DNA of 64,000 nucleotides from Symsagittifera roscoffensis (lineage: Eukaryota; Xenacoelomorpha; Acoela; Convolutidae), in contig NC_087066.1 in assembly GCF_963678635.1 (NCBI RefSeq), forward strand, positions 55,694,312 to 55,758,311, written 5' to 3'. A program made the position numbers and the translations under genes. Shown one piece after another: positions 56,460 to 64,000 of this stretch. Under the pieces are notes generated by a model. The model had not been told where the DNA came from. It made no database searches and saw only the letters and a list, made by a program, of their open reading frames with translations. Within the stretch, counting starts at the first letter, position 1; each line of letters opens with the position of its first letter.

Positions 56460-56631
56460 TATGGGCTAGGAGTTGCACGTCTGCTCGGTTTTGAGGCTGA
56501 CATTGCTCTGGGGGTGCTGATGGTGGCATGCGCGCCCGGAGGAGGCATCAGCAACACTGCCAGTTATCTGGTCGAGGGGGAGGTCCCTCTCTCTATCTCC
56601 ATGTCCTTCTTCAGCACCGCCATTGCGGCCG
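56460..56631 (+). CDS. SLC10-like exon 3 (core SLC10 signature)
   Basis: Residues 188-244. Carries the most diagnostic part of the family: VACAPGGGISNTASYLVEGE, equal to the 'C.PGG..SN......G...LS' signature, then VPLSISMSFFSTAIAAG. These include Na+-site and substrate-path residues (Gly-Gly, Ser-Asn and the Glu/Ser region) in structurally studied homologues. Ends in phase 1 within a Gly codon (gccg|gtatga). Confidence 0.88.
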
Positions 56632-57034
56632 GTATGAGATCACTATTTTTCTATTCAAAGACATTTTGTCGGTTAAGATATTGGGTTTAATGAACTTTCT
56701 TCCTTTTGAACTAAAGTTTGGTTGTTTAAAGTCTGAAGAACGGCTTGCCCCCCTCAAAAATATTTTTTCGAGTCAAAATTAATTTGTTGCGGAAAGATCC
56801 TTCAGGACAATTTTGAGTTAGATGTGTCTCATTTAGTAGCCAGAAAAAAGATATCTTTAGGTGGTCGAGAGTCAATATGAGGTCAATGAGGTCGAACCCG
56901 TGAGCGCAAAAAGGATCGGGTTATGGGGATTTCACAAAATATTGTCTTTTTCGTGAAATTTTTTTTCGACGACCATTTTTGTCAAAGTTTTGAATCAATA
57001 AATAACGTTTTTCCTGCCACCCTCAAAATTATCA

Positions 57035-57115
57035 TATATTGACTTGTGGACAATGTATCCACCTGGCAACCAAAAGGTGGCGGTTCGAGGCCCACCATGT
57101 TCCATGGTTGTTACT
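57035..57115 (+). repeat. tRNA-derived SINE-like fragment
   Basis: 'GGTTCGAGGCC' at 57081-57091 is a perfect Pol III B box, inside a T-arm-like 'gtggcGGTTCGAggcccac'. Before it, 'ccacctggcaaccaaaaggtgg' looks like an anticodon arm and variable region. The A box and acceptor stem are poor, so this is a decayed tRNA-related element rather than a working tRNA. Confidence 0.35.
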
Positions 57116-57226
57116 TGCGATCAAAATATACACTTCGCAAACAGTGAAAGCTACAAAAACATCTCAAGAGAGAGCTCCATAAAACTAATACCAAGCATGT
57201 TTTCAGGCGTCTCTGGATAGGCGTTG

Positions 57227-57231
57227 GCCCT
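57227..57231. repeat. Target-site duplication, 5' copy (gccct)
   Basis: GCCCT directly before the TGTTG start of the 5' LTR, matched by GCCCT at 63651-63655 after the 3' LTR. Confidence 0.85.
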
Positions 57232-57444
57232 TGTTGCAAATCATGCCATTCTTCTTATTTCATTTAATTAGTCTTAAAGTATTTTAACTGGTTAATTTAG
57301 TTTTGTCCTTGTTATCTTCATTCTCTCCGACGGAGAGAATGATCTCTCACTTTTTAATGTTTTAAATTAGAGATTCATTCACTTTTTAAACATATCTTAT
57401 TTGTAACTAAGTAGAATTATCCGTAACAAAGAAACATTTTATCA
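57232..57444 (+). mobile_element. 5' LTR (213 bp)
   Basis: TGTTGC...TTATCA. Contains the perfect palindrome CATTCTCTCCGACGGAGAGAATG at 57319-57341. The gag ATG (57444) overlaps the last base of the LTR. Confidence 0.92.
57319..57341. promoter_or_regulatory. Perfect 11-bp-arm palindrome in LTR
   Basis: cattctctccg-a-cggagagaatg, unchanged in the 3' LTR (63525-63547) although the LTRs have diverged elsewhere. A regulatory hairpin or dimer-binding site is possible. Confidence 0.6.
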
Positions 57445-58022
57445 TGGCGCAGTCAAACAGCAACGAATCAAACGTGAGAGGTATACCTTCATTTTGGCAA
57501 AACCACACAGTGGACCCGCCAATTCCTTGGGAAGAGTGGAGCTATTTATTCCAAATAGCAATAATCGCAAAGGAGAATATTGATATCGAAAATCTCTTGA
57601 ATCCATCGGAACGATATCACCCACATCCCCCAACATTGGAAAATCCGCCGGAAAACGAATCCGACGATCAAAAAACATCTCGCATTGAGAGGAAAATTCG
57701 AGAACAAAAGAGGTTTGATGACGAAGAAATGACCTCAATAAAGTCAGAAACTAAGCAATTCAACGGCATGAGACTTGAAGAGGCGGACAAAAAACTCAGA
57801 TCCATACTTTATTTAGCCCTCGGAAACGAAGGAAAGAAAATTTTCGGCCAAAAGCTTACGAGAGTTAGAGTTCTGCAAATTTCTTTTAAAGAATTTTGGG
57901 AAAATTTGTCCATAGCTTTTGTGAGAGAGACAAACATAACCTTCGAAAGACACAAGCTATTAAACAGAAAACAGAGGGACAGAGAATCATTAGAACAGTT
58001 CTGGGTGCACTTGCAGAAATGA
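57444..58022 (+). CDS. gag: gag (matrix/capsid region, truncated by frameshift), intronic element
   Basis: Starts MAQSNSNESN at ATG 57444. WEEWSYLFQIAIIAKE (residues ~32-47) is typical of the N-terminal part of mag-like Gag. The capsid-like helices continue to RESLEQFW at about 58000. A frameshift there leaves a short VHLQK ending at 58022, while the real protein continues in the frame of 57896-58552. Confidence 0.8.
   Translation: MAQSNSNESNVRGIPSFWQNHTVDPPIPWEEWSYLFQIAIIAKENIDIENLLNPSERYHPHPPTLENPPENESDDQKTSRIERKIREQKRFDDEEMTSIKSETKQFNGMRLEEADKKLRSILYLALGNEGKKIFGQKLTRVRVLQISFKEFWENLSIAFVRETNITFERHKLLNRKQRDRESLEQFWVHLQK
57445..57460 (+). other. Candidate primer-binding site
   Basis: TGGCGCAGTCAAACAG directly follows the LTR end and begins TGG as tRNA 3'-end complements do. 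The primer tRNA is not identified. It overlaps the gag start. Confidence 0.45.
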
Positions 58023-58552
58023 CAAAAAGATGTGACATTCCCACAGGGGAAGATGAGTGGATTCGAGATATTTTTATCAATAACATGAAGAACTCGGACA
58101 TCCAACGGAAACTTCTCACGGAAACCTTACTCCCACTGGAAGCCTTAGATGCAGCCCTGATTGACGAAAAAGGAATAACAAACCACATCAAAATGACGAG
58201 TACTTTTAAAACCAACGGATACTCTTCCAACAAATCTTTTAATCATTTTAATGTAAAAAGAGAACCCACACTAAACATCGAAAGAACAAACACATGTATG
58301 AAATGCGGCGGAAATTTTACCAAAGGACACCTGGCGGTTTGGCCCGCTAAAGATACGACTTGTACGACTTGTAAATATCGAGGACATTTTACTAGACTCT
58401 GTAAATCGCGTCGTAAAAATGAAAATATTGTGGATAGTCAAATTGTAAATAATACAGATTGTAAACATCCTTCGGAACAACTGGATGTAAATATCGACCG
58501 CGCTAATAGAGAATGCTGTGGAGTAATCAACGCATGGTCGGAGTCCGGATAG
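58005..58552 (+). pseudogene. gag: gag C-terminus with zinc knuckles, intronic element
   Basis: Second frame of gag (open 57896-58552). After ALAEMTKRCDIP and an INNMKNSDIQRKLLTE capsid end, it carries two CCHC-type knuckles near 58295-58395: CMKCGGNF...H with the last Cys changed to Trp (WPAK), and an intact CTTCKYRGHFTRLC. Ends at TAG 58550-58552 in the middle of the gag-pol reading. Confidence 0.82.
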
Positions 58553-58750
58553 AGCGATAACGATGATTACTCTGTATTAAACGTAACAACTATCTACGAC
58601 GATCAAGGAAAGGAATTGAAGAAACTATTAAATATTGGCCTAGGAAATGAAAACCAAGTAATTCGCAATATACAAGTGGATTCAGCTAGCCCTGTAAATT
58701 TTCTTAAACAGAAAGTGTTACACGAGTTGAAGTTACGAGATCCTATGTGA
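58553..58750 (+). pseudogene. pol: Aspartic protease remnant, intronic element
   Basis: The frame continues after the TAG. 58676-58693 reads VDSASP where the family has D-S/T-G-[SA]; the Gly is replaced by Ala, which should inactivate the enzyme. A TGA at 58748 interrupts it. The downstream half of the protease is in the next ORF. Confidence 0.65.
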
Positions 58751-59310
58751 AAATATATCCAGTGGATAAAGCGACAAAAGAACTTTATTGCGGATTTACG
58801 AACAATGCAATAAATATCACTGGAAAAGTAATCGTCCCAATTTTCTCAAATGGATGGTCTCACAAGGAATGCCACTTCTTCCTAACACAAGGTCACGAAG
58901 AAAACAACTTGGGAAACGACAATTTACCAAAAGTCGGAATCGAAGTTTCACAAAAACAATACACAACACTCACCAACAAGAGAACTTGTAGGTCTATCAA
59001 TTCAATTACCTCACTTGACATAGATAATGAAATAGACATGGTTTCCAAAACTTTCAAACAATTTTTCCTTCGGATTGGAAAAATAAAAAATCAAACAAAA
59101 ATAACACACTTTCACGAACCACTAAAGCCAATTCAACTAAAAGGCAGGCGGGTCCCACTACACTTACTGGATTCAGTAAAATCAGAATTGTGCAGACTCA
59201 AATCCGAAGGACATATCAAAAAATTAGAAAACTGCGACGAGGACAGATTTATTAGTCCGCTAGTTATCACTTGTAAAAAGGACAAATCGATAAAGCTAGC
59301 CCTAGATTAA
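58747..59310 (+). pseudogene. pol: Protease end and start of reverse transcriptase, intronic element
   Basis: 187 codons. Residues ~25-65 read FLTQGHEENNLGND, the place of the I-L-G-x-D element of retropepsins. RT begins near residue 120: PLKPIQLKGRRVPLHLLDSVKSELCRLKSEGHI then SPLVITCKKDKSIKLALD, the gypsy RT motifs 0-2. Stops at TAA 59308-59310. Confidence 0.8.
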
Positions 59311-60200
59311 AATTTAACAACAAACAAATATACAAGAACAAATACCAGATGCCCAATATACACGAATTATAGCGGCTCAAATTTTAAACAATTCCGCTGG
59401 AGAAGTATGGTTCACCAATCTAGACCTACAGAATGCATATAGTCAACTTTCGCTTGACAATTTTACTAGCAGCCAATGCAAATTTAGCCTAGTTGGCGGA
59501 GATATAACAGGCACTTATCAATTTTTAACCGGTTTTTACGGACTCGGCGATATACCAAACGCGTTTCAAAGAGTCATGGACTCAACTCTGGGAAATAATT
59601 TTTTTAAAATTGTTACCTTGACGACATATTAGTCGCTTCAAAGGAAGTTTTAATGACCACAAGAAAATTGTCTATAAAATTTTATCAACGTTAGATAGTT
59701 ACAATTTCGCAGTTAAATGGTCGAAATGTAAATCTTTCCAAAAAGAAATCGAATGGCTTGGTTTTAAAATATAGAAATCCGGAATTGCCCCACTATTCGA
59801 TAAAACCAAAGCAATTAAAGATATCCCAATTCCAAAAAATCTAAAGGAATTAAGATCATTCTTCGGGTCAATTAATCAGTACATTAAATTTGTACCAAAT
59901 TTAGCATCTCTCGGAAGCCCGCTGAGACTTTTTTTAAACAAGAAGTCGATTTTCCATTGGAATGAAGATCACACAAAAGCATTAGATAAGATTAAATCAG
60001 AAATAGTCAGAAAACACCCACTTCGACGTCAAAAGGCCCACGAGAGTAAAAATGATGCTTCACATAACGGGTTAGGTGCATCCCTTGAACAACTCCATTA
60101 GAACGTTTGGAAAACAGTGTCATTCGCTTCAAGATTTTAAAATCCTCATGAATCCAAATATTCAAAAAACGAATTAGAGCTATTAGGAGTTGTATGGGCG
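59311..60200 (+). pseudogene. pol: Reverse transcriptase core, intronic element (frame-broken)
   Basis: Pieces in different frames: FTNLDLQNAYSQLSLD (catalytic Asp) near 59410-59460, YGLGDIPNAFQR at about 59538-59575, and YLDD at 59614-59625, the polymerase active site. The thumb/connection follows (ELRSFFGSINQYIKF at about 59848-59892). At least one frameshift and several stops. Confidence 0.82.
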
Positions 60201-60572
60201 ATGGAACATTACAAAAACTATCTCTACGGATCTGAATTCGAAATTATTACCGACCACAAAGCTCTCCTTTCCGCTTTGTCACCTAATCACGGAAACAAAA
60301 CGTATCATAGCCGATTGATAAGATGGGTAGATAGTCTTTTACCATTTATTTTTACTATAAAGCATTCAGCGGGAAAAGATATGGGTTTTAACGACTTAAT
60401 TTCAAGAACTCCTTCGGGTAAAGCAATCCCCCCATCACATTACGACAAAGAATTCATAGTTGCAACTACCAAAAAATATATAACGCACCTTTGGATAACG
60501 AAAACTCATTACGTAATTCAATTAGTTCAATATCGGAAAATTCCCATTACACGAGATTGCGAAATCACATAA
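60201..60572 (+). CDS. pol: RNase H C-terminal part, intronic element
   Basis: 123 codons. MEHYKNYLYGSEFEIITDHKALL matches the 'W....f..YL.G..F.v.TDH..L' segment of gypsy RNase H, and RLIRWVDSLLPFIFTIKHSAGKDMGFNDLISR the end of the domain, where the usual DALSR reads NDLISR. Stops at 60572. Confidence 0.85.
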   Translation: MEHYKNYLYGSEFEIITDHKALLSALSPNHGNKTYHSRLIRWVDSLLPFIFTIKHSAGKDMGFNDLISRTPSGKAIPPSHYDKEFIVATTKKYITHLWITKTHYVIQLVQYRKIPITRDCEIT

Positions 60573-60920
60573 TAATTACAGCATTGAATTTCGTCAATTC
60601 TTCCATTTCAATCTAAATTCAAAAACACTATAGAACAGAATTTTGTAACTCTAAATGCATTCCCTCGGATTTCTCAAACACCGACTCTACTAAAATCTTT
60701 CTATCAAATTCAGCCTTTATTTATTTTTTAATTCTTAATAGTAGCTGAATTATTAATCCTTCGGATCTTAAAGTTATAAATAGTGTAAACAAGTCAAATA
60801 ACCAAATTGTAGTAAATCCCTCCATTTCCGGGATACAGGTCTCAATCGATTTCCAAATTTCTTTAGAGCACAAAAAGTTATTAACTAAATATCGCGAAAA
60901 TCTCAAGTTACCGGAAAGAC
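60573..60920 (+). pseudogene. RNase H-integrase linker, intronic element
   Basis: Frame-broken sequence of low similarity to anything I know; several stops in each frame. Confidence 0.4.
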
Positions 60921-61678
60921 CTTTGGATTTAAATACCTTATTCAATGCAAAGTTGGTCGCATTACTAACGGAAGATGATGAGATGCTAAACCCAATTGTG
61001 AAGGCTTTACAGAAAAAAGTAAAAAGCATCAACGCTAATTCCCGTTATTTACACCAATTTTCGAAAGACCTTCATGAATCCGACGGACTATTATATATGG
61101 ATGCAAAATTGGTTATTCCTTTTACACTTCAAAACACCGTTTTAAAAACCTTACACGAATCTCACCCTCGCCAATTTGGTATGAAATACCTGGCATAATA
61201 TATTTAGTGGCCTCATATAAACTGACAAATTTATTTCCACGGGATTAACTGCACACAATGCACCCAAAATGGTAAGAATATAAAAAACATTATACCTACC
61301 AAACAAATTAGCGAACTTCCCGATTTATCTGAACCTAATGAGGAATCAAACCTTGATTTTGCCGGCCCATTAGATAACACCCGGGGAAACAATAAATACA
61401 TCTTATTATGTATAGATCGTTTTTCAAAATTTCCATCAGCTAAAATTACATCTTCAACGTCATCAAACACGGCAATCGAATTCCTTCAAGATTAATTTTT
61501 TCTCCATGGGATTCCTAACTCTATTCGTGTTGACCACGCATCCTGTTTTACTAGTCAGGATTTTAAATTATTTTGTAATTCTTTTGATATCAAATTAATA
61601 TTTTTTATAGTTGGGGACCATCGTTCCAATGGTCTTGTAGAAAAACTTGTTGAGACTGTAAAATATAAATTATTAGCA
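60921..61678 (+). pseudogene. pol: Integrase zinc domain and catalytic core, intronic element
   Basis: 60923-61198 holds the end of the N-terminal region with TLHESHPRQFGMKYLA, a HP.Q.G.-type zinc-finger segment; the matching CTQC is at about 61250-61261. The core has Asp at 61354 (DFAGPLD), Asp at 61532 (RVDHAS) and Glu at 61640 (GLVEKLVE): exactly D-35-E between the last two. Stops at 61198, and TAA 61493-61495 in the core, interrupt it. Confidence 0.88.
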
Positions 61679-62617
61679 ATGTCTTTAGAACAACAAAAAC
61701 CTACAGTACAAACTGCTATCTCGAAAATCATTTGGAACTTACGATCTTCCTTTCAATCAAAAATAAAATGTTCACCGTTCGAAATACACTTTAGTAGAAA
61801 ACCGAACACGAAGAAGAACCAGCCACCATTGGAGAAAGGTTACGATTCGGACCATCTTACAACTCCAAAACCTTCATCTTCCCGAGTGTCCCTAAACAGC
61901 CCGTTTAAAGGTAATTTACTACGAAAAACCAACGGAAGTATAAACGGAAATCCCTTCTATAAAACACTTGGTCAGAAAATAATAAACTCAACAAAATCCA
62001 CGGTTGAACTATCAGATGGAAAAATCATTAGCAAATCGGACATTGCCATCCCAAAGTCTAAATCTTCTACAACCCGTTCATTCAAAGGAAATATCTCTTT
62101 TCCCTCTTTTTTTAACATTGATTTACAAGTAGGTCCAAGAAAGACCAACAAATCGAAGCCCCAACAGACGCGGAAACCAGGCCCTAAGACAGGACGACAT
62201 ACAGAGTGTCTCACCCCGGTCACCACCAGATCTAGAGGAATAAAACAACCAACTAAACTCAACAAATCGAAACGAAACCGAAATAAAGCCTTGTCTTCGA
62301 ACACAGGATATTTAGCAGGTGATGAATCCATGTTCATTCCGTCGGATACGTCAGACATTAGTGATTGGGAATGGATTGCGGGAGGTTTTCCATGCAGAGA
62401 AGTGATAAGAAAACGCTTCATTTCGGATAACCACATTTTTAACGAAGAACCTATACCATCATTAGATCCTCAAACATATCAAACTAATGTAAAATCTGAG
62501 ATTTTAGACGAACAACTTCAATCTACAGATACAGCGGAATGCCCAATTAGTATAAAACCAGCACCCCAAACTACCTCACACCCACCTGGCGAACCTTCTA
62601 CTGCTGCGACAACGTAG
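61679..62617 (+). CDS. pol: Integrase C-terminus and long tail, intronic element
   Basis: 312 codons, open because the reading continues directly from the core: MSLEQQKPTVQTAISKIIWNLRSS is the post-core helix. Residues 40-60 contain SPFEIHFSRKPNT, the conserved end of gypsy integrase cores. Then follows a Ser/Lys/Pro/Thr-rich tail of ~250 residues. The segment KSTVELSDGKIISKSDIAI resembles a compact SH3-like piece. Ends at TAG 62615-62617, with the same frame probably continuing. Confidence 0.72.
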   Translation: MSLEQQKPTVQTAISKIIWNLRSSFQSKIKCSPFEIHFSRKPNTKKNQPPLEKGYDSDHLTTPKPSSSRVSLNSPFKGNLLRKTNGSINGNPFYKTLGQKIINSTKSTVELSDGKIISKSDIAIPKSKSSTTRSFKGNISFPSFFNIDLQVGPRKTNKSKPQQTRKPGPKTGRHTECLTPVTTRSRGIKQPTKLNKSKRNRNKALSSNTGYLAGDESMFIPSDTSDISDWEWIAGGFPCREVIRKRFISDNHIFNEEPIPSLDPQTYQTNVKSEILDEQLQSTDTAECPISIKPAPQTTSHPPGEPSTAATT

Positions 62618-63087
62618 GGCCCAAACAATCCTTTGGATTCAACAAAAGAACCGGAGGGAGAAAATCCGGTCCAATTTCCAGTCTTTGAGATAGAAGACTC
62701 CTCTGACGAAATTACGATTACTGGGGAAAGGCATCCAAAGGAAATCACTATCAACGGTAATGATTTTAATTTAAGATGTTCGAGTCGAAATGTTGGACCC
62801 CACAATTCTATGGTAAACGAGTTTACATAGATATTATAGACGAGATCGAAAATCAACCAGGCTCCGCAAATAATCCAATATCTCTGGACGAGGGCGACAG
62901 CTCGGGCTCCTTCACACAAACCATCAGAGAGAATCCCTCGGATAACCAGGCTCACATTTGCGACATTCAACCGGAGGACCGTGAACCGGGCCCAGCGTGC
63001 TCCCCATCTTCTGATCAAATCTCCATTGCCTCCACTGACGAGTCCCTGAGAGATGCGGTGAATAGTTTCGACAACTACATAGACTAA
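62618..63087 (+). pseudogene. Pol C-terminal acidic tail, intronic element
   Basis: 62618-62830 continues the previous frame (GPNNPLDSTKEPEGENP...) with an acidic stretch and an 'RCSSRNVGP' motif. A one-base shift at about 62800 leads into 62776-63087 (PQFYGKRVYIDIIDE...), which is very acidic and ends at TAA 63085. Basic-aromatic 'SSR..GPPQFYG' motifs close the Pol tails of several mag-like elements, as far as I know. Confidence 0.55.
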
Positions 63088-63437
63088 GACAGCGAAATTT
63101 TTAACGCTGAGCTAGAAAAATTCACGGAAGGGGACAGTTAAACTAAATCAAAAACTTGAAAACTCGCATTTAGACAGTGATAGTCTTACTAGTGTTTCGT
63201 TTCAGCGCAGTTAGAGTTTACTTATTTTGTAACCATGAATTAACATCCGCCGGAATTAGGAATTATATAATTCTTTCTAATCAGTCATTCCTTCGGAGCA
63301 CTAAAATTTCATTTGTTATATCGTGCAGTATTTATTTTCAATCCTTGTTGGACTCCTCGAGGGGGAGAGAAAGGGTTATATAAAATGTTACGTATTATGG
63401 CACATAGTACTTTAATTTTTTTTCCAACTAAGGGGAA
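63088..63437 (+). other. 3' untranslated part of intronic element with polypurine tract
   Basis: No ORF of interest. 'aaggggaa' at 63430-63437 directly before the 3' LTR is a good polypurine tract for plus-strand priming. Confidence 0.6.
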
Positions 63438-63650
63438 TGTTGCGAATCATACCATTCTTCTTATTTCGTTAAATTAGTCTTCAAGTTTTTTAACTGGTTA
63501 ATTTAGATTAGACCTTGTTATTTTCATTCTCTCCGACGGAGAGAATGATCTCTCACTTTTTAATGTTTTAATTTAGAGATTAATTCACTTTTTAAACATA
63601 TCTTATTTGTAACTAAGTAGAATTATCCGTAACAAAGAAACATTTTATCA
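63438..63650 (+). mobile_element. 3' LTR (213 bp)
   Basis: Same length as the 5' LTR, about 12 substitutions and no net indel. TGTTGC...TTATCA, with the palindrome at 63525-63547. Confidence 0.92.
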
Positions 63651-63655
63651 GCCCT
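63651..63655. repeat. Target-site duplication, 3' copy (gccct)
   Basis: Matches 57227-57231. Confidence 0.85.
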
Positions 63656-63724
63656 TTCCCTCGTTACGTTACAATGAACGTTTTTGATCTTAAATCATAT
63701 TTTAATATTTATTTCATTTCTTAG

Positions 63725-63952
63725 GTACAATGCCCTTGAACTTGTTCATCTACGGCCGATTCATCTCAGATGACCCCAGCTTCACAGCCGGAAACATCCC
63801 GTACGGGACACTCATCCAGGGTCTGGTGGCTATTGCACTGCCAGTCTGTCTCGGAATGGTCCTGATAGCCAAAGCGAGGAAGATGACTCTGGCTGTTAAG
63901 AAGTACGCCAAGCCAGTTGTGCTGTTGCTACTGCTAGTCTACATATCAATTG
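63725..63952 (+). CDS. SLC10-like exon 4
   Basis: Residues 245-320, joined to exon 3 through a split Gly codon to read AAG-TMPLNLFIYGRF, equal to the conserved 'ALGMMPL...Y' helix of SLC10 carriers. Then IPYGTLIQGLVAIALPVCLGMVL (matching the 'vP..gi..sL......iG..l' helix) and a basic loop before VVLLLLLVYISIG. The donor is probably attg|gtcagt at 63953 (phase 1). Reading on would stop at 63964-63966, too early for the family, so the last helices lie outside the window. Confidence 0.82.
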
Positions 63953-64000
63953 GTCAGTTCCCGTGATGAACAAAAATGCGTGTCATCATGTTTTATTCCT

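Larger units (their letters stand above)
57232..63650 (+). mobile_element. Ty3/gypsy LTR retrotransposon in SLC10 intron 3
   Basis: 6,419 bp with 213-bp LTRs, TG...CA ends and a 5-bp target duplication. Internal order: gag with zinc knuckles, protease, RT, RNase H, integrase with D-D-35-E, long C-terminal tail. RT-RH-IN order and short LTRs fit a mag/SURL-like lineage. LTRs differ at about 12 of 213 positions and coding regions carry many stops, so the insertion is old. It is unrelated in LTR and codon use to the 7.7-30.4-kb cluster. Confidence 0.92.
56632..63724 (+). other. SLC10-like intron 3 (7.1 kb, with LTR retrotransposon)
   Basis: Donor GTATGA, acceptor 'catttcttag'. Most of it (57232-63650) is an inserted Ty3/gypsy element in the same orientation as the gene. 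Without the element and one target copy the intron would be about 670 bp. A tRNA-like SINE fragment lies just upstream of the insertion. Confidence 0.85.

Overview
This is an AT-rich window from a repeat-dense animal nuclear genome. Introns have GT...AG boundaries, poly-pyrimidine tracts precede acceptors, no genes look operon-like, and most of the sequence is made of LTR retrotransposons, satellites and foldback elements. The only recognisable host gene is an SLC10-family (bile-acid/Na+ symporter, P3-like) gene. I cannot name the phylum from sequence alone; an invertebrate metazoan is most likely.

Layout. 1-7051: a 3.72-kb sequence in tandem (one copy with a ~425-bp deletion), itself holding a 283-bp tandem duplication; no convincing gene. 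7697-30431: a cluster of three related units of one Ty3/gypsy-like LTR retrotransposon. Units A (7697-10966) and B (13361-16357) keep the gag start, lack the whole central part and end in an LTR. Unit C (17312-30431) is nearly full length but broken by stops and frameshifts: gag, zinc knuckle, aspartic protease, RT-RNase H, integrase, then about 4.6 kb of accessory coding sequence with a macro-domain-like segment, a GDSL/SGNH hydrolase domain with all four hallmark residues, and a long unrecognised C-terminal part. A ~62-bp minisatellite lies between LTR/leader and gag in each preserved leader. 30432-34500: non-coding DNA with short tandem repeats, a hairpin and a 0.9-kb AAAT-rich block. 34614-35669: an orphan ORF. 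35670-38350: no gene seen. 38351-38592: a perfect 110-bp inverted repeat. 38680-41110: a 13-bp repeat array (CGGTTCATAAGAA type). 41110-50000: satellite DNA that resolves into a 1.62-kb higher-order repeat. 51769-52915: two abutting MITEs, one carrying a nested foldback insert. 54232-63952: SLC10-like exons 1-4; intron 3 carries a 6.4-kb Ty3/gypsy element with 213-bp LTRs, a 5-bp target duplication and a degenerate gag-pol.

The most interesting content is the accessory region of unit C: an LTR element carrying an SGNH hydrolase domain beside a macro-like domain. The element copy is dead (frameshifts, stops, integrase Asp to Ala), so these modules must be judged from family members elsewhere in the genome.
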